In this document: in pieces, positions 1 through 8,984 of the stretch
Layout of the letters: each line of letters starts with the position of its first letter
Numbering within the stretch: the first letter of the stretch is position 1
NCBI RefSeq assembly: GCF_025264685.1
Contig: NZ_CP073721.1
Location: 1,851,001 to 1,915,000, forward strand
Length of the DNA stretch: 64,000 nucleotides
Source of the DNA: Dactylosporangium roseum
GTDB lineage: Bacteria; Actinomycetota; Actinomycetes; Mycobacteriales; Micromonosporaceae
Direction of reading: 5' to 3'
The notes under the pieces: generated by a model
Told to the model about the DNA's origin: nothing
What the model saw: the letters and a program-made list of their open reading frames with translations, nothing else
Databases searched by the model: none
Made by a program: the position numbers and the translations under genes

Positions 1-11
1 GGAGGTTGTCG

Positions 12-3000
12 GTGCAGGACTCTTCACTGCTCCCGGACGTGCCGGCGTTGCTGACCGCGCGCCGGGCGTGGTCCGTCGCGCGTGGCCGGGGACGGTTGGG
101 GCTGCTGCTGGCGTTGCCGCTGGCGCTGGTGGTGTCGATCGGCGGCCAGGCCCCGGCGTTCGCGGCGCCGCCGAAGCCGTTCTCACCGGCGCGGGCGGCC
201 AAGGTGCCCAGCGTGCGGACGAAGCCGATCACGGCCGGCAAGCCGATCGCCGACACCAGCAAACCGGCGTCGGCGAACCCGCCCGCGGTCTGGCCGTCGG
301 CGTCCACCGTGGACCTCGACGTCGTGGCCCAGCCGGCGGCGAAGACCGTGACGTCGGCGAGCGTCGGCAGTCCGGTCAGCGTCGGCGTCCCGGCCTCGAC
401 GAAGCAGGCCCGGACGGTCGGCGCGGCGAGCGTGGCGGTGCCGGCCCGGGTCCGCGTCGACGTGCTCGACCAGCAGGCCTCGGCCAAGGCCGATGTGCGC
501 GGCCTGCTGCTCAAGGTCGACCGCGCCGACAACAACAGCGGTGTCGGCATGGTGAACGTGACCGTCGACTACAGCCGGTTCGCCACCGCCTACGGCGCGG
601 ACTGGTCGACCCGGTTGCGGCTGGTCGAACTGCCGGCGTGCGCGATGAGCACACCGGACCAGCCGCAGTGCCGCGGCACCGTGCTGGCCGGCCGCAACGA
701 CACCAAGGCCGGCAAGGTCTCGGCCGACGTCACCGTCGGCACCGCCACCGGCGCACCGGCGCAGACCACCGGAGCCGGTGGCACGGGCGGGGCGCGGCTG
801 CTCGCGCTGACGGCCGGCACGTCGGGTTCCGCGGGCAGCTACAGCGCCACCAGCCTGTCGTCGTCGAGCACCTGGTCCGCCGGCGGCTCGTCGGGCGACT
901 TCACCTGGTCGTACCCGATGCGGACCCCGCCGTCGCCGGGCGGCCCGTCGCCGACGCTGCAGGTCACCTACTCGGCGCAGTCCGTCGACGGGCGCATGGT
1001 CACCTCGAACAACCAGCCGTCGATCATCGGTGAGGGTTTCGAGCTGACCACGACCGGCTACATCGAACGCCGCTACAAAAGCTGCGGCGACGACCAGGCG
1101 GGCGGCGGCAACAACACCACCAAGACCGGCGACCAGTGCTGGGCCACCGACAACGCCACGATGAACCTCAACGGCAACGGCTCCGAGCTCATCCGGGACA
1201 ACACCAACCCGAACCTGTGGCACCCGCGCAACGACGACGGTTCCCGCGTCGAACGCAAGACGGGGGCACCGAACGGTGACAACGACGGTGAGTGGTGGGT
1301 GGTCACCACCGTCAACGGCACCCAGTACTGGTTCGGCCGTAACCAGCTTCCGGGTGCGCCCGCCGGCACGACGACGAACTCGACGTGGACGTCGCCGGTG
1401 TTCGGTAACCACACCGGGGAGCCGTGCCACGCGGCGACGTTCGCCGCGTCGTCGTGCACCCAGGCGTACCGGTGGAACCTCGACTACGTCGTCGACCCGC
1501 ACCAGAACACGATGTCGTACTGGTACGGCACCGAGACGAACTACTACAGCAAGAACCAGGGCGCGCAGGCGCAGTACATCCGCGGCGGCTACCTCGACCA
1601 CGTCGACTACGGCACCCGGGTCGAGAACGTCCAGGTCCCGCTGGACTACACCACCGGCGCCGACACCGCGTTCACCGGTCACGCGGCCGCCCGGATCAGC
1701 TACGCCTACGCGGATCGGTGCCTGTCCGGTTGTACGACCAAGGACAAGGCGCACTGGCCCGACACGCCGTGGGACCTCAACTGCAACAGCGGCGCCACCT
1801 GCGAGCAGACCTCGCCGTCGTTCTGGACGACCCGCCGGCTCGCCTCGATCACCACGAAGGTGTGGAACACCGCCACGTCGGCGTTCCGTGACGTCGAGCG
1901 GTGGACCCTCACCCACTCGTACCCGGACCCGGGGGACGGCACCCGGGCCGGTCTGTGGTTGCAGAAGGTCTCCCACGAGGGCCTCGTCAGCACACCGGCG
2001 ACGGCGATCCCGGACGTGACGTTCGTTCCGACCCAGATGCACAACCGGGTCGACGCCGTCGACGTATCGCCGTCGATGAACTGGAGCCGGCTCACCGCGA
2101 TCAACACCGAGACCGGCGCCCAGATTCAGATCGTCTACTCCGGGCGGGACTGCGTCAGGGGTTCGCGGATGCCGTCGGCGCCGGAGAACAACACGCTGCG
2201 CTGTTACCCGGTGCGCTGGACCCCGGACCCGATCACCGGCGAGATCACCGACTACTTCCACAAGTACGTCGTGGACAAGGTCATCGAGAACGACCTCACC
2301 GGCGGCTCCAAGCGGGTGCTGCACCAGTACACCTACATCGGCGACCCGGCCTGGCACTACGCCGACGACGACGGGCTGATCACCGCCGACCAGAAGACCT
2401 GGAACGTCTGGCGCGGCTACGCCAAGGTCGGCACCTCGGCCGGTGAGGCACCGACCGCGCCCGGCAACCCGGACGAGCGCACCTACAGCGAGACGCTGTA
2501 CTTCCGCGGCATGCACGGCGACAAACTCCCGTCGGGCACTCGAACCGTCAACGTGGTCGACTCGCAGGGCGGCAGCGTCCCGGACGAGGACGCCTACGCC
2601 GGCATGATCCGAGAGTCCCGCACGTTCAACGGCGTCGGCGGCGCCGAGGTGTCCGGCGCGATCAACGACCCGTGGCAGTCCGCGGCCACCGCCACCCGCA
2701 CCGTCAACGGCATCACCACCACCGCGAAGTTCGTCAACACCCAGGCGGTGCACAGCCGTACCGCCCTGGACGGCGGCCGCGGCTCCCGGGTCTCGTCGAC
2801 GAAGAACACCTTCGACAACTACGGCATGATCACCAGCGCCACCGACTACGGCGACGACGCGGTCACCGGCGACGAGCAGTGCGTCACCACCACCTACGAG
2901 CCGCGCAACACCACGGTGTGGCTCATGAGCGCACAACACCGCACCCAGAGCTACGCGGTCGACTGCGACAAGGTCCTCACCGGCCCGATCACCCAGGCCG

Positions 3001-6000
3001 ACGTCATCGGCGACAGCCGCACCTACTACGACGGCGCCACCGTCTTCGGCACCGCACCCGGCAAAGGCGACGTCACCAAGACCGAGGCGCTGAGCACGTG
3101 GAGCGCGACCAGCCCGACGTACTACCAATTGACGAGGTCGAACTACGACGCGCTGGGACGGGTCGTCGAGTCGTGGGACGCGATGAACTTCCGCTCGGCC
3201 ACCGAGTACGTTCCCGCCACCACCGGCCCGGTCACCCAGACCAAGGACACCAACCCCCTCGGGTGGACCACGACCACCAACGTGGAACCGGCGTGGGGCC
3301 TGGCGACGTCCACGGTGGACCCCAACGGGCGGCGCACCGACCTGGTCTACGACGGTCTCGGCCGGCTCACCGACGTGTGGCTGCCCGGCCGCGCCATGGC
3401 GACCTACCCGAACGCCGCCAACCTCCACTACGACTACCTGATCCGCACCGACGGCGCCAACGCCGTCACCACCAAGCAACTCAACCCCGCCGGCGGCTAC
3501 ACCGTCTCGTACAGCCTCTTCGACGGCCTCGTGCGGCAGCGGCAGACCCAGACCGCGTCCCCGGCCGGCGGGCGGATCCTCACCGACGTCTTCTACGACA
3601 CCGCCGGCCGGGCGGTGCGCAGCTTCGCCCCCTACCACGACGCCTCCGGCGCGCCGGGCACCACGATCGTCGCCCCGGTCGACGAGGGCCGCACCGTGCC
3701 CACCCAGACCCGCCTCGAGTTCGACGGCGCGGGCCGGCAGACCGCGCAGATCTTCCAGCCGTACAACACCGAACGGTGGCGCACCAGCACCTACTACGGC
3801 GGCGACCATACCGCGGTCACCCCGCCCGAGGGCGGCACCGGGACCCTGACCATCGTCGACGAGAACGGCCGCACCACCGAGTTCCGCCAGTTCGCGACCC
3901 GGGTGCCGGGCGGGCTCAACGCCGCCCCGTCCACCTACGACAAGACCACCTACGACTACAACCGGCGCGGCCTGCTGGAGAAGGTCACCGACCCGGCCGG
4001 GTTCGAGTGGACCTACGGCTACGACCTGCGCGGCCGCAACACCACCACCACCGACCCGGACACGGGCACCACCACCAAGAACTACGACAACAACGGCCGG
4101 GTCATCTCGGCCAAGGACAGCCGCAACAGGGTCGTCGTCTACACCTACGACAACCTCAACCGGAAGACCGGCCTCTACCAGACGTCCGTCACCGCGGCGA
4201 ACCGGCTGGCCACCTGGACCTACGACGCCAGCACCTTCGCGGACAACGTCACCGTCGCCCTGGGCTACCCCACGACGTCGACCCGCTACGACAGCGGACG
4301 CGAATACGCCACGACCGTCATGCACTACAACGACCAGTACCAGCCGACCAAGACCAAGATCAGCATTCCCGCGGGTGAGACCGGGCTCGCCGGCGACTAC
4401 GTCTACGAGACCGGCTACGCCGTCGACGGCACCGTCAACAGCACCACCTCGCCCGCCGTGGGCGACCTCACCGGCGAATCGCTGGAGTTCGCCTACGACG
4501 CCCTCGGCATGCCCACCACGCTGAACAGCAACTACGGCGGGGTCGCGCGCTGGCTGGTGCAGAACACCTCCTACAGCGCCATCGCGCAGCCGACCCAGTT
4601 CAAGCTGGCCACCGGCACCGTCGCCACCGGCGACGGCGACGACAACGGCCCCTTCACCTACCTCGTCCGCGACTACGAGCTCGAGACCGGGCGCCTGACC
4701 CGCCTCACGACCCAGCGCGACACGGTCTCCCCGAACACCGTCGCCGATCTGCACTACACCTACAACGACTACGGCACGATCACCAAGATCGCCGACACCC
4801 CGGCCGGTGGCACCGCCGACGTGCAGTGCTTCACCCACGACCGCTACGAACGGCTGACCGAGGCCTGGACACCCCTGTCAGGGGACTGCGCCGGAGCGAA
4901 GACGCTCGGCGGGCCCGCCCCGTACCGGGTGGCCTACGAGTACGACACCGTCGGCCGGCGCACCAAGCAGACCCAGTACGCCACCGCCGCCGGCGACGCG
5001 GTCACCACCTACACCTACCCGACGGGCACCACCCCGGCGGCCACGGTCCGCCCGCACACCCTCACCGGCACCTCCACCACCGACACCAACGGCACCCGGA
5101 CCGCCTCCTACACCTACGACAACGCCGGCAACACCGTCATGAGGCCCGGCGCCAACGGCGGCCAGTCCCTGCAGTGGGATCACGAGGGCCGGCTGTCCAG
5201 CGTCACCGACACCAGCGGCACCGTCAGCTTCCTCTACGACGCCGACGGCAACAGGCTCATCCGCCGTGACGCCACCGGCAAGACGCTGTACCTGCCCGAC
5301 ACCGAGGTCCGGTACAACTCCCAGACCACCGCCAGGACCTGCACCAGGTTCTACAGCTTCGGCGGCACCACCGTCGCCCAGCGCACCGCGTCCGGGATCA
5401 CCTGGCTGTCCAGCGACCACCAGGGCACCGCCGACGTCTCCATCGTCGCCACCACCCAGGCCGCGACGGTCCGGCGGCAGCAGCCGTTCGGCGAGAACCG
5501 CGGCAACAGCGTCGCCTGGCCCAACGAGAAGGGCTTCGTCGGCGGCACCAACGACCCCACCGGCCTGGTGCAGGTCGGCGCCCGCTACTACGACCCGGCC
5601 ATCGGACGGTTCATCTCCGCCGACCCCGTCGTCGACCACAGCGACCCGCAGCAGTTGCAGGGCTACGCCTACGCCGAGAACAGCCCGATCTCGCACAGCG
5701 ACGCGACCGGACTGCGCACCGACGAGCAGTACTACGGCAAGTCCGGCGCGGCCACCATGAACGCCTACATGGACCCGCAAGAGAAGAAGCGGCTGTGGGA
5801 CCAGGAGGCGAAACGCGTCAAGGAACAGCAGCACCGGGCCTGGTGCAAGAAGAACCCCATCAGATGCGGGTTGAAGAAGGCCGGGACCGCGACGGTGAAC
5901 TGGGTCGACGAGCACAAGGCCGAAATCATCGGCACCGTCGCCAGCATCGCCGTCGGCGTCGGATGCGGCCTCGCGATCGGCTGGACCGGCGTCGGCACCG

Positions 6001-7067
6001 TCGCCTGCGGCGCCCTCGCCGGAGCCGTCGGCAGCATGGTCACCTACGCCATCCAGACCAAAGTCGAAGGCAAAAGCAACTTCTCCTGGGGCGGCATGCT
6101 CGCCGCGGGAGCTGTCGGCGCCATCGTCGGCGGCGTCATGGGCGGCCTCGGCTCCATCGCCGGCCAAGCCCTCAAAGCCGGCGTCTCCAGCCTCATTTCC
6201 GGCGCGGGCGCCAAGGCTGCCGCCGAAGCCGGCAAGAAAGCCGCTGCCGCCGAGTCCCGCGCCATTACAGAAGGCGTGAAGAACGCCTTCAAACCCCGCG
6301 CAGGAGGAGGTAAGCCCGCTGTAAGCGGATGCGGCCATAGTTTCACTCCGGACACCAAGCTCCTCATGGCGGACGGTGGTCAAAAGCCGATCAAAGACGT
6401 CCAGGTCGGCGACACTGTGCTAGCGACCGATCCGATCAGCGGCGAGACGGCACCGCAGAAGGTGCTCGCGGTCCATATCAACCGCGATACGGCGTTCACC
6501 GACCTTGTCGTGAAGAGCTCCAGTGGTGTGCCGGCCGCGGTCAAGACCTCACAGAACCATCCCTTCTGGGACGAGGAACGCGAGATCTGGGTCAATGCGG
6601 GTGACCTGCAGCCTGGCATTGACCTCTATTCGGAGGGTGCTGGTGGACCCGAGGTCGTAGAGGTTCGCAACTACCTCGGTGCCGGCTTCATGTACGACCT
6701 CACCGTTGCGGAATTTCACACGTTCTACGTGATCGCCGGTCAATCTCCGGTACTTGTGCACAACTCAAATCGCACCTGCGGAGTGAACTTCCCTGAATCT
6801 GTGAAGCAGGAAGCTGTTGATCTGAATCTTATAAGGAACGATCTCGTGCTCCGTTGCGAGTACTGCAATCAGCCGATCCAATTTGCGAACAAGAGTGCTC
6901 GTGGTGTTACCCCACCAGGAAACGATCTCGCATACGACCACTTCAACCCAGTGAAGCTAGGGGGTAAGGGTACCCCTGACAACATCGTGATATCCTGCCG
7001 CCAGTGTAATCGCGAAAAGAGCGACATGCCGGGACCTGATTGGCTCAAGAAGCTGACCGGGAAATGA
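12..7067 (+). CDS. Secreted Rhs/YD-repeat polymorphic toxin with Hint and HNH nuclease tip
   Basis: Very large secreted protein (about 2,351 aa). A twin-Arg-containing N-terminus and hydrophobic core LGLLLALPLALVVSIGG end at an AFA-A signal-peptidase-like site near residue 52. Tyr-Asp (YD) repeats run from about residue 1035 to 1765, and the Rhs core ends at GARYYDPAIGRFISADP near residue 1860. A Gly/Ala-rich hydrophobic stretch (about 1975-2090) leads to a Hint domain (about 2105-2250) beginning CGHSFTPDTKLLMADG, with NHPFW and a terminal VLVHN cleavage-like motif. The last 95 residues form an HNH nuclease with two Cys-x2-Cys pairs (CEYC, CRQC) and a YDHFNP core. In this family the Rhs shell encapsulates the tip and Hint is thought to release it. 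GTG at 12 is preferred over TTG at 6 because GGAGG occupies bases 1-5; a start upstream of the window cannot be excluded. The following gene is the likely immunity partner. Confidence 0.9.
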   Translation: MQDSSLLPDVPALLTARRAWSVARGRGRLGLLLALPLALVVSIGGQAPAFAAPPKPFSPARAAKVPSVRTKPITAGKPIADTSKPASANPPAVWPSASTVDLDVVAQPAAKTVTSASVGSPVSVGVPASTKQARTVGAASVAVPARVRVDVLDQQASAKADVRGLLLKVDRADNNSGVGMVNVTVDYSRFATAYGADWSTRLRLVELPACAMSTPDQPQCRGTVLAGRNDTKAGKVSADVTVGTATGAPAQTTGAGGTGGARLLALTAGTSGSAGSYSATSLSSSSTWSAGGSSGDFTWSYPMRTPPSPGGPSPTLQVTYSAQSVDGRMVTSNNQPSIIGEGFELTTTGYIERRYKSCGDDQAGGGNNTTKTGDQCWATDNATMNLNGNGSELIRDNTNPNLWHPRNDDGSRVERKTGAPNGDNDGEWWVVTTVNGTQYWFGRNQLPGAPAGTTTNSTWTSPVFGNHTGEPCHAATFAASSCTQAYRWNLDYVVDPHQNTMSYWYGTETNYYSKNQGAQAQYIRGGYLDHVDYGTRVENVQVPLDYTTGADTAFTGHAAARISYAYADRCLSGCTTKDKAHWPDTPWDLNCNSGATCEQTSPSFWTTRRLASITTKVWNTATSAFRDVERWTLTHSYPDPGDGTRAGLWLQKVSHEGLVSTPATAIPDVTFVPTQMHNRVDAVDVSPSMNWSRLTAINTETGAQIQIVYSGRDCVRGSRMPSAPENNTLRCYPVRWTPDPITGEITDYFHKYVVDKVIENDLTGGSKRVLHQYTYIGDPAWHYADDDGLITADQKTWNVWRGYAKVGTSAGEAPTAPGNPDERTYSETLYFRGMHGDKLPSGTRTVNVVDSQGGSVPDEDAYAGMIRESRTFNGVGGAEVSGAINDPWQSAATATRTVNGITTTAKFVNTQAVHSRTALDGGRGSRVSSTKNTFDNYGMITSATDYGDDAVTGDEQCVTTTYEPRNTTVWLMSAQHRTQSYAVDCDKVLTGPITQADVIGDSRTYYDGATVFGTAPGKGDVTKTEALSTWSATSPTYYQLTRSNYDALGRVVESWDAMNFRSATEYVPATTGPVTQTKDTNPLGWTTTTNVEPAWGLATSTVDPNGRRTDLVYDGLGRLTDVWLPGRAMATYPNAANLHYDYLIRTDGANAVTTKQLNPAGGYTVSYSLFDGLVRQRQTQTASPAGGRILTDVFYDTAGRAVRSFAPYHDASGAPGTTIVAPVDEGRTVPTQTRLEFDGAGRQTAQIFQPYNTERWRTSTYYGGDHTAVTPPEGGTGTLTIVDENGRTTEFRQFATRVPGGLNAAPSTYDKTTYDYNRRGLLEKVTDPAGFEWTYGYDLRGRNTTTTDPDTGTTTKNYDNNGRVISAKDSRNRVVVYTYDNLNRKTGLYQTSVTAANRLATWTYDASTFADNVTVALGYPTTSTRYDSGREYATTVMHYNDQYQPTKTKISIPAGETGLAGDYVYETGYAVDGTVNSTTSPAVGDLTGESLEFAYDALGMPTTLNSNYGGVARWLVQNTSYSAIAQPTQFKLATGTVATGDGDDNGPFTYLVRDYELETGRLTRLTTQRDTVSPNTVADLHYTYNDYGTITKIADTPAGGTADVQCFTHDRYERLTEAWTPLSGDCAGAKTLGGPAPYRVAYEYDTVGRRTKQTQYATAAGDAVTTYTYPTGTTPAATVRPHTLTGTSTTDTNGTRTASYTYDNAGNTVMRPGANGGQSLQWDHEGRLSSVTDTSGTVSFLYDADGNRLIRRDATGKTLYLPDTEVRYNSQTTARTCTRFYSFGGTTVAQRTASGITWLSSDHQGTADVSIVATTQAATVRRQQPFGENRGNSVAWPNEKGFVGGTNDPTGLVQVGARYYDPAIGRFISADPVVDHSDPQQLQGYAYAENSPISHSDATGLRTDEQYYGKSGAATMNAYMDPQEKKRLWDQEAKRVKEQQHRAWCKKNPIRCGLKKAGTATVNWVDEHKAEIIGTVASIAVGVGCGLAIGWTGVGTVACGALAGAVGSMVTYAIQTKVEGKSNFSWGGMLAAGAVGAIVGGVMGGLGSIAGQALKAGVSSLISGAGAKAAAEAGKKAAAAESRAITEGVKNAFKPRAGGGKPAVSGCGHSFTPDTKLLMADGGQKPIKDVQVGDTVLATDPISGETAPQKVLAVHINRDTAFTDLVVKSSSGVPAAVKTSQNHPFWDEEREIWVNAGDLQPGIDLYSEGAGGPEVVEVRNYLGAGFMYDLTVAEFHTFYVIAGQSPVLVHNSNRTCGVNFPESVKQEAVDLNLIRNDLVLRCEYCNQPIQFANKSARGVTPPGNDLAYDHFNPVKLGGKGTPDNIVISCRQCNREKSDMPGPDWLKKLTGK

Positions 7068-7113
7068 CGCTTCATGTGGCTCCTTCCCCGACTGGTGCTG
7101 CGGAGGTATTACT

Positions 7114-7791
7114 GTGTCAGTAAATGATCTCGCGGAGCGACTTCCCGACGTCGAAAATTTACGGAACATCAGTCGTAGCCTTGCGGCCCTGGACGCGATC
7201 GTTATGCTCGACTGGGAATCAAGGTACTACTCGTACGATTCCACTTGGGGGGCGGACGAGCAGCTCGCGTCCATGAAAAATGATAGTGGAGACGAATACT
7301 CTATCGTCTTTGGCCCGACGGGCGTATTTATACGTGGGTTCGATCATGAGTCATCCATGAGTCCCTACCGCCGCTCGCCGCACCAACCCTGGCCCGGCGT
7401 AATCGATAGTGTGCCTGAGGAATTTCGGCAATACGTATTCGAGCCAGCCTTTTCCAGTGGCGAGTTTCCGCTGATCACTGTCTGTCTTTGGAGGCTCAGC
7501 GGAAGCGACTCCCGATGGCGTTTTGGTGAAATTGAATATCCGGAAGGCGAAGCGGACCCGGACGGTTCGGGATGGATGTTCGACCTGGTGGTGAATCGTA
7601 GCCCACTTCTGTACGTTGGCTTCGCTGAGGATGCCTACGAAGTTGAACTCGACGAGAGTGCTGTCGCTGCGGTGTACGACCTGGAGCCGATGACGCAGGA
7701 GTTGATCGGCCGCTTGAATCCGGAATTGCTGCTGGATGAAGCTCGCGAATCACTCGAGGCAATTGGCTATCCCGTCCTTGGTGACTCGTGA
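7114..7791 (+). CDS. Probable immunity protein for the Rhs-HNH toxin
   Basis: A 225-aa acidic, soluble protein with no signal peptide or membrane segment, starting 46 bp after the toxin stop. GTG at 7114 has GGAGG seven bases upstream. It is rich in Asp, Glu and Trp (for example DEYSIVFGPTGVF and PWPGVIDSVPEEF) and shows no enzyme motif. Position directly behind a polymorphic toxin tip, small size and acidity are the usual signs of a cytoplasmic immunity protein that binds and blocks the tip; that role is inferred from context, not from a recognised named family. Its base composition is clearly lower in GC than the Rhs body, matching the toxin tip, so the two probably moved as a unit. Confidence 0.75.
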   Translation: MSVNDLAERLPDVENLRNISRSLAALDAIVMLDWESRYYSYDSTWGADEQLASMKNDSGDEYSIVFGPTGVFIRGFDHESSMSPYRRSPHQPWPGVIDSVPEEFRQYVFEPAFSSGEFPLITVCLWRLSGSDSRWRFGEIEYPEGEADPDGSGWMFDLVVNRSPLLYVGFAEDAYEVELDESAVAAVYDLEPMTQELIGRLNPELLLDEARESLEAIGYPVLGDS

Positions 7792-8211
7792 GGCCAGTAA
7801 CTGAATTAACGTCGCGGATCGCATCAGGGTGGACGATCCGTAGTTCAGCCGTGCGGTCGTCCGTCAACCCCGGTGTTGTGCGCGGGGACGGTGACGCACG
7901 GTCGTGCGGGTGGGTGTCTGTCGCTCGCGGTCGCGGCTGGACCGGGCGGCGCGTTCCGGGCCGGGCGACTGCTTGATCATGGGAAAGATGTGGCTGTCGG
8001 GGTAGCCACATCTTTCCCATGATCATGGGGTCGAGGGGCATGGCGGCCGATTGCGCCGGAACCCGCGCTTCCTCCACATCCGGCGCTCGTTCATGCCGGC
8101 TTCACGGGCGCCGGCGATGGTCCAGACGGTGCCCTCATCGCGGATCACACGATGATGCGTCGGGCCGTCACGAAGGTCACCAGGACCTTCTGCGGGCCAC
8201 CGGTGGGCGTA
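7792..8211. other. Gene-free stretch behind the toxin-immunity pair
   Basis: About 420 bp with no convincing gene on either strand. It holds a perfect 21-bp palindrome (7975-8024, listed separately) and a conserved flank that is also found, inverted, next to the second copy near 27.86 kb. Short ORFs across it translate the palindrome and have no recognisable content. Confidence 0.6.
7975..8024. repeat. Intergenic palindrome, family 1 copy 1
   Basis: Perfect 21-bp inverted repeat: left arm 7975-7995 starts GATCATGGGAAAGATGTGGC and the right arm 8004-8024 is its exact reverse complement; the loop is the 8 bases 7996-8003. A second copy lies at 27857-27906. Similarity extends outside the arms: about 45 bases to the right of this copy (from 8022) match the left side of copy 2 read on the minus strand, with scattered differences. 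This indicates a dispersed element larger than the hairpin. Confidence 0.85.
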
Positions 8212-8796
8212 CTACGCCGGGACCTCGATCGCCTCGCGGAGTCGGGCGAATTCTTCGGCGAGCTGGTCGAGCTGGTAGTGGGCGTTGAGGCCGCTCGGGT
8301 TGGGCAGAATCCACAGCCGGGTGCCGGCGAGCTCCCGCTCCTGCGGCCCGACCCGCACGTGCCGCGCGGTGAACGCGGTCCGGAACGCGGTCACGCCCAG
8401 TACCGCCAGCCAGCGCGGGGTGAACCGGGCGACCTTGTCGCGGAGGATCCGGCCGCCCGCGGTCAGCTCCTCGCGGGTCAGCTCGTCGGCGCGGGCGGTC
8501 GCGCGGGCCGCCAGGTTGGTGATGCCCAGCCCGTACCCGAGGAGTAGCTCCTGCTCGTCCGGGCGGAGCTGCCGGGGTGTGAAGCCGCCGAGCCGCAGGG
8601 CGGCCCAGAACCGGTTGCCGGGGCGGGCGAAGTGGTGGCCCGTGGCCGCGGACCACAGGCCGGGGTTGATGCCGCACAGCAGTACGTCGAGGTTGGGGGC
8701 GATGACGTCGGGGAGCAGCTTGTCGGCGGCCGTGAGCAGCTCCTCCCGGCTGAACCGCACGCGGGGCCGCTCGTTCCGGCTCCCGCTCCCCCACAC
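8212..8796 (-). CDS. mug: Mug-type mismatch-specific uracil-DNA glycosylase
   Basis: DNA repair enzyme that removes uracil or related bases from G:U mismatches and starts base-excision repair. Signature motifs are visible: GINPGLWSAATGHHFARPGN (catalytic/pyrimidine pocket; Mug uses Asn where Ung uses Asp) and NPSGLN (DNA intercalation loop). The 194-aa form starting at GTG 8796 is close to the family size. The frame stays open upstream to an ATG at 8943, but that extension translates the 8856-8938 palindrome and is very unlikely to be coding. GTG codons at 8847 and 8808 are also possible, and no strong ribosome-binding site decides between them. It is convergent with nothing close and divergent from the Rid-family gene. 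Confidence 0.87.
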   Translation of the reverse strand: MWGSGSRNERPRVRFSREELLTAADKLLPDVIAPNLDVLLCGINPGLWSAATGHHFARPGNRFWAALRLGGFTPRQLRPDEQELLLGYGLGITNLAARATARADELTREELTAGGRILRDKVARFTPRWLAVLGVTAFRTAFTARHVRVGPQERELAGTRLWILPNPSGLNAHYQLDQLAEEFARLREAIEVPA

Positions 8797-8855
8797 CGTC
8801 GACCCCACGCCGACCAGGATGCCAGGCTCGCCTACACCACTGTCCACCCCCCTTT

Positions 8856-8938
8856 GCGCGTCGATCTTGCAGTCGTGGTGCCGAGACGCTCCCTGAATGC
8901 CCGGTTTGTCAGGCACCACAACTGCAAGATCGACGCGC
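8856..8938. repeat. Intergenic palindrome, family 2 copy 1
   Basis: 27-bp inverted repeat with one mismatch: left arm 8856-8882 (contains GATCTTGCAGTCGTGGTGCC), right arm 8912-8938, and a 29-base loop 8883-8911. A homologous element at 28615-28683 has the same arms, and its loop is the reverse complement of this loop with a few changes. The two copies are therefore the same element in opposite orientation. It sits between the divergent mug and Rid-family genes. Confidence 0.85.
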
Positions 8939-8984
8939 GACAAGCCGGCGAACGTTGGTCGGCGGAAGCACTAGCCTCTGAGGC

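Noticed and set aside
6..8. TTG start of the Rhs gene directly after GGAGG
   Set aside because: There is no space between the ribosome-binding site and TTG; GTG at 12 has normal spacing.
183..4838. 1,551-codon open frame on the minus strand opposite the Rhs gene
   Set aside because: It is the antisense shadow of a GC-rich, stop-poor coding region; the product is Gly/Val/Arg-rich with no domain, while the plus strand carries clear Rhs motifs.
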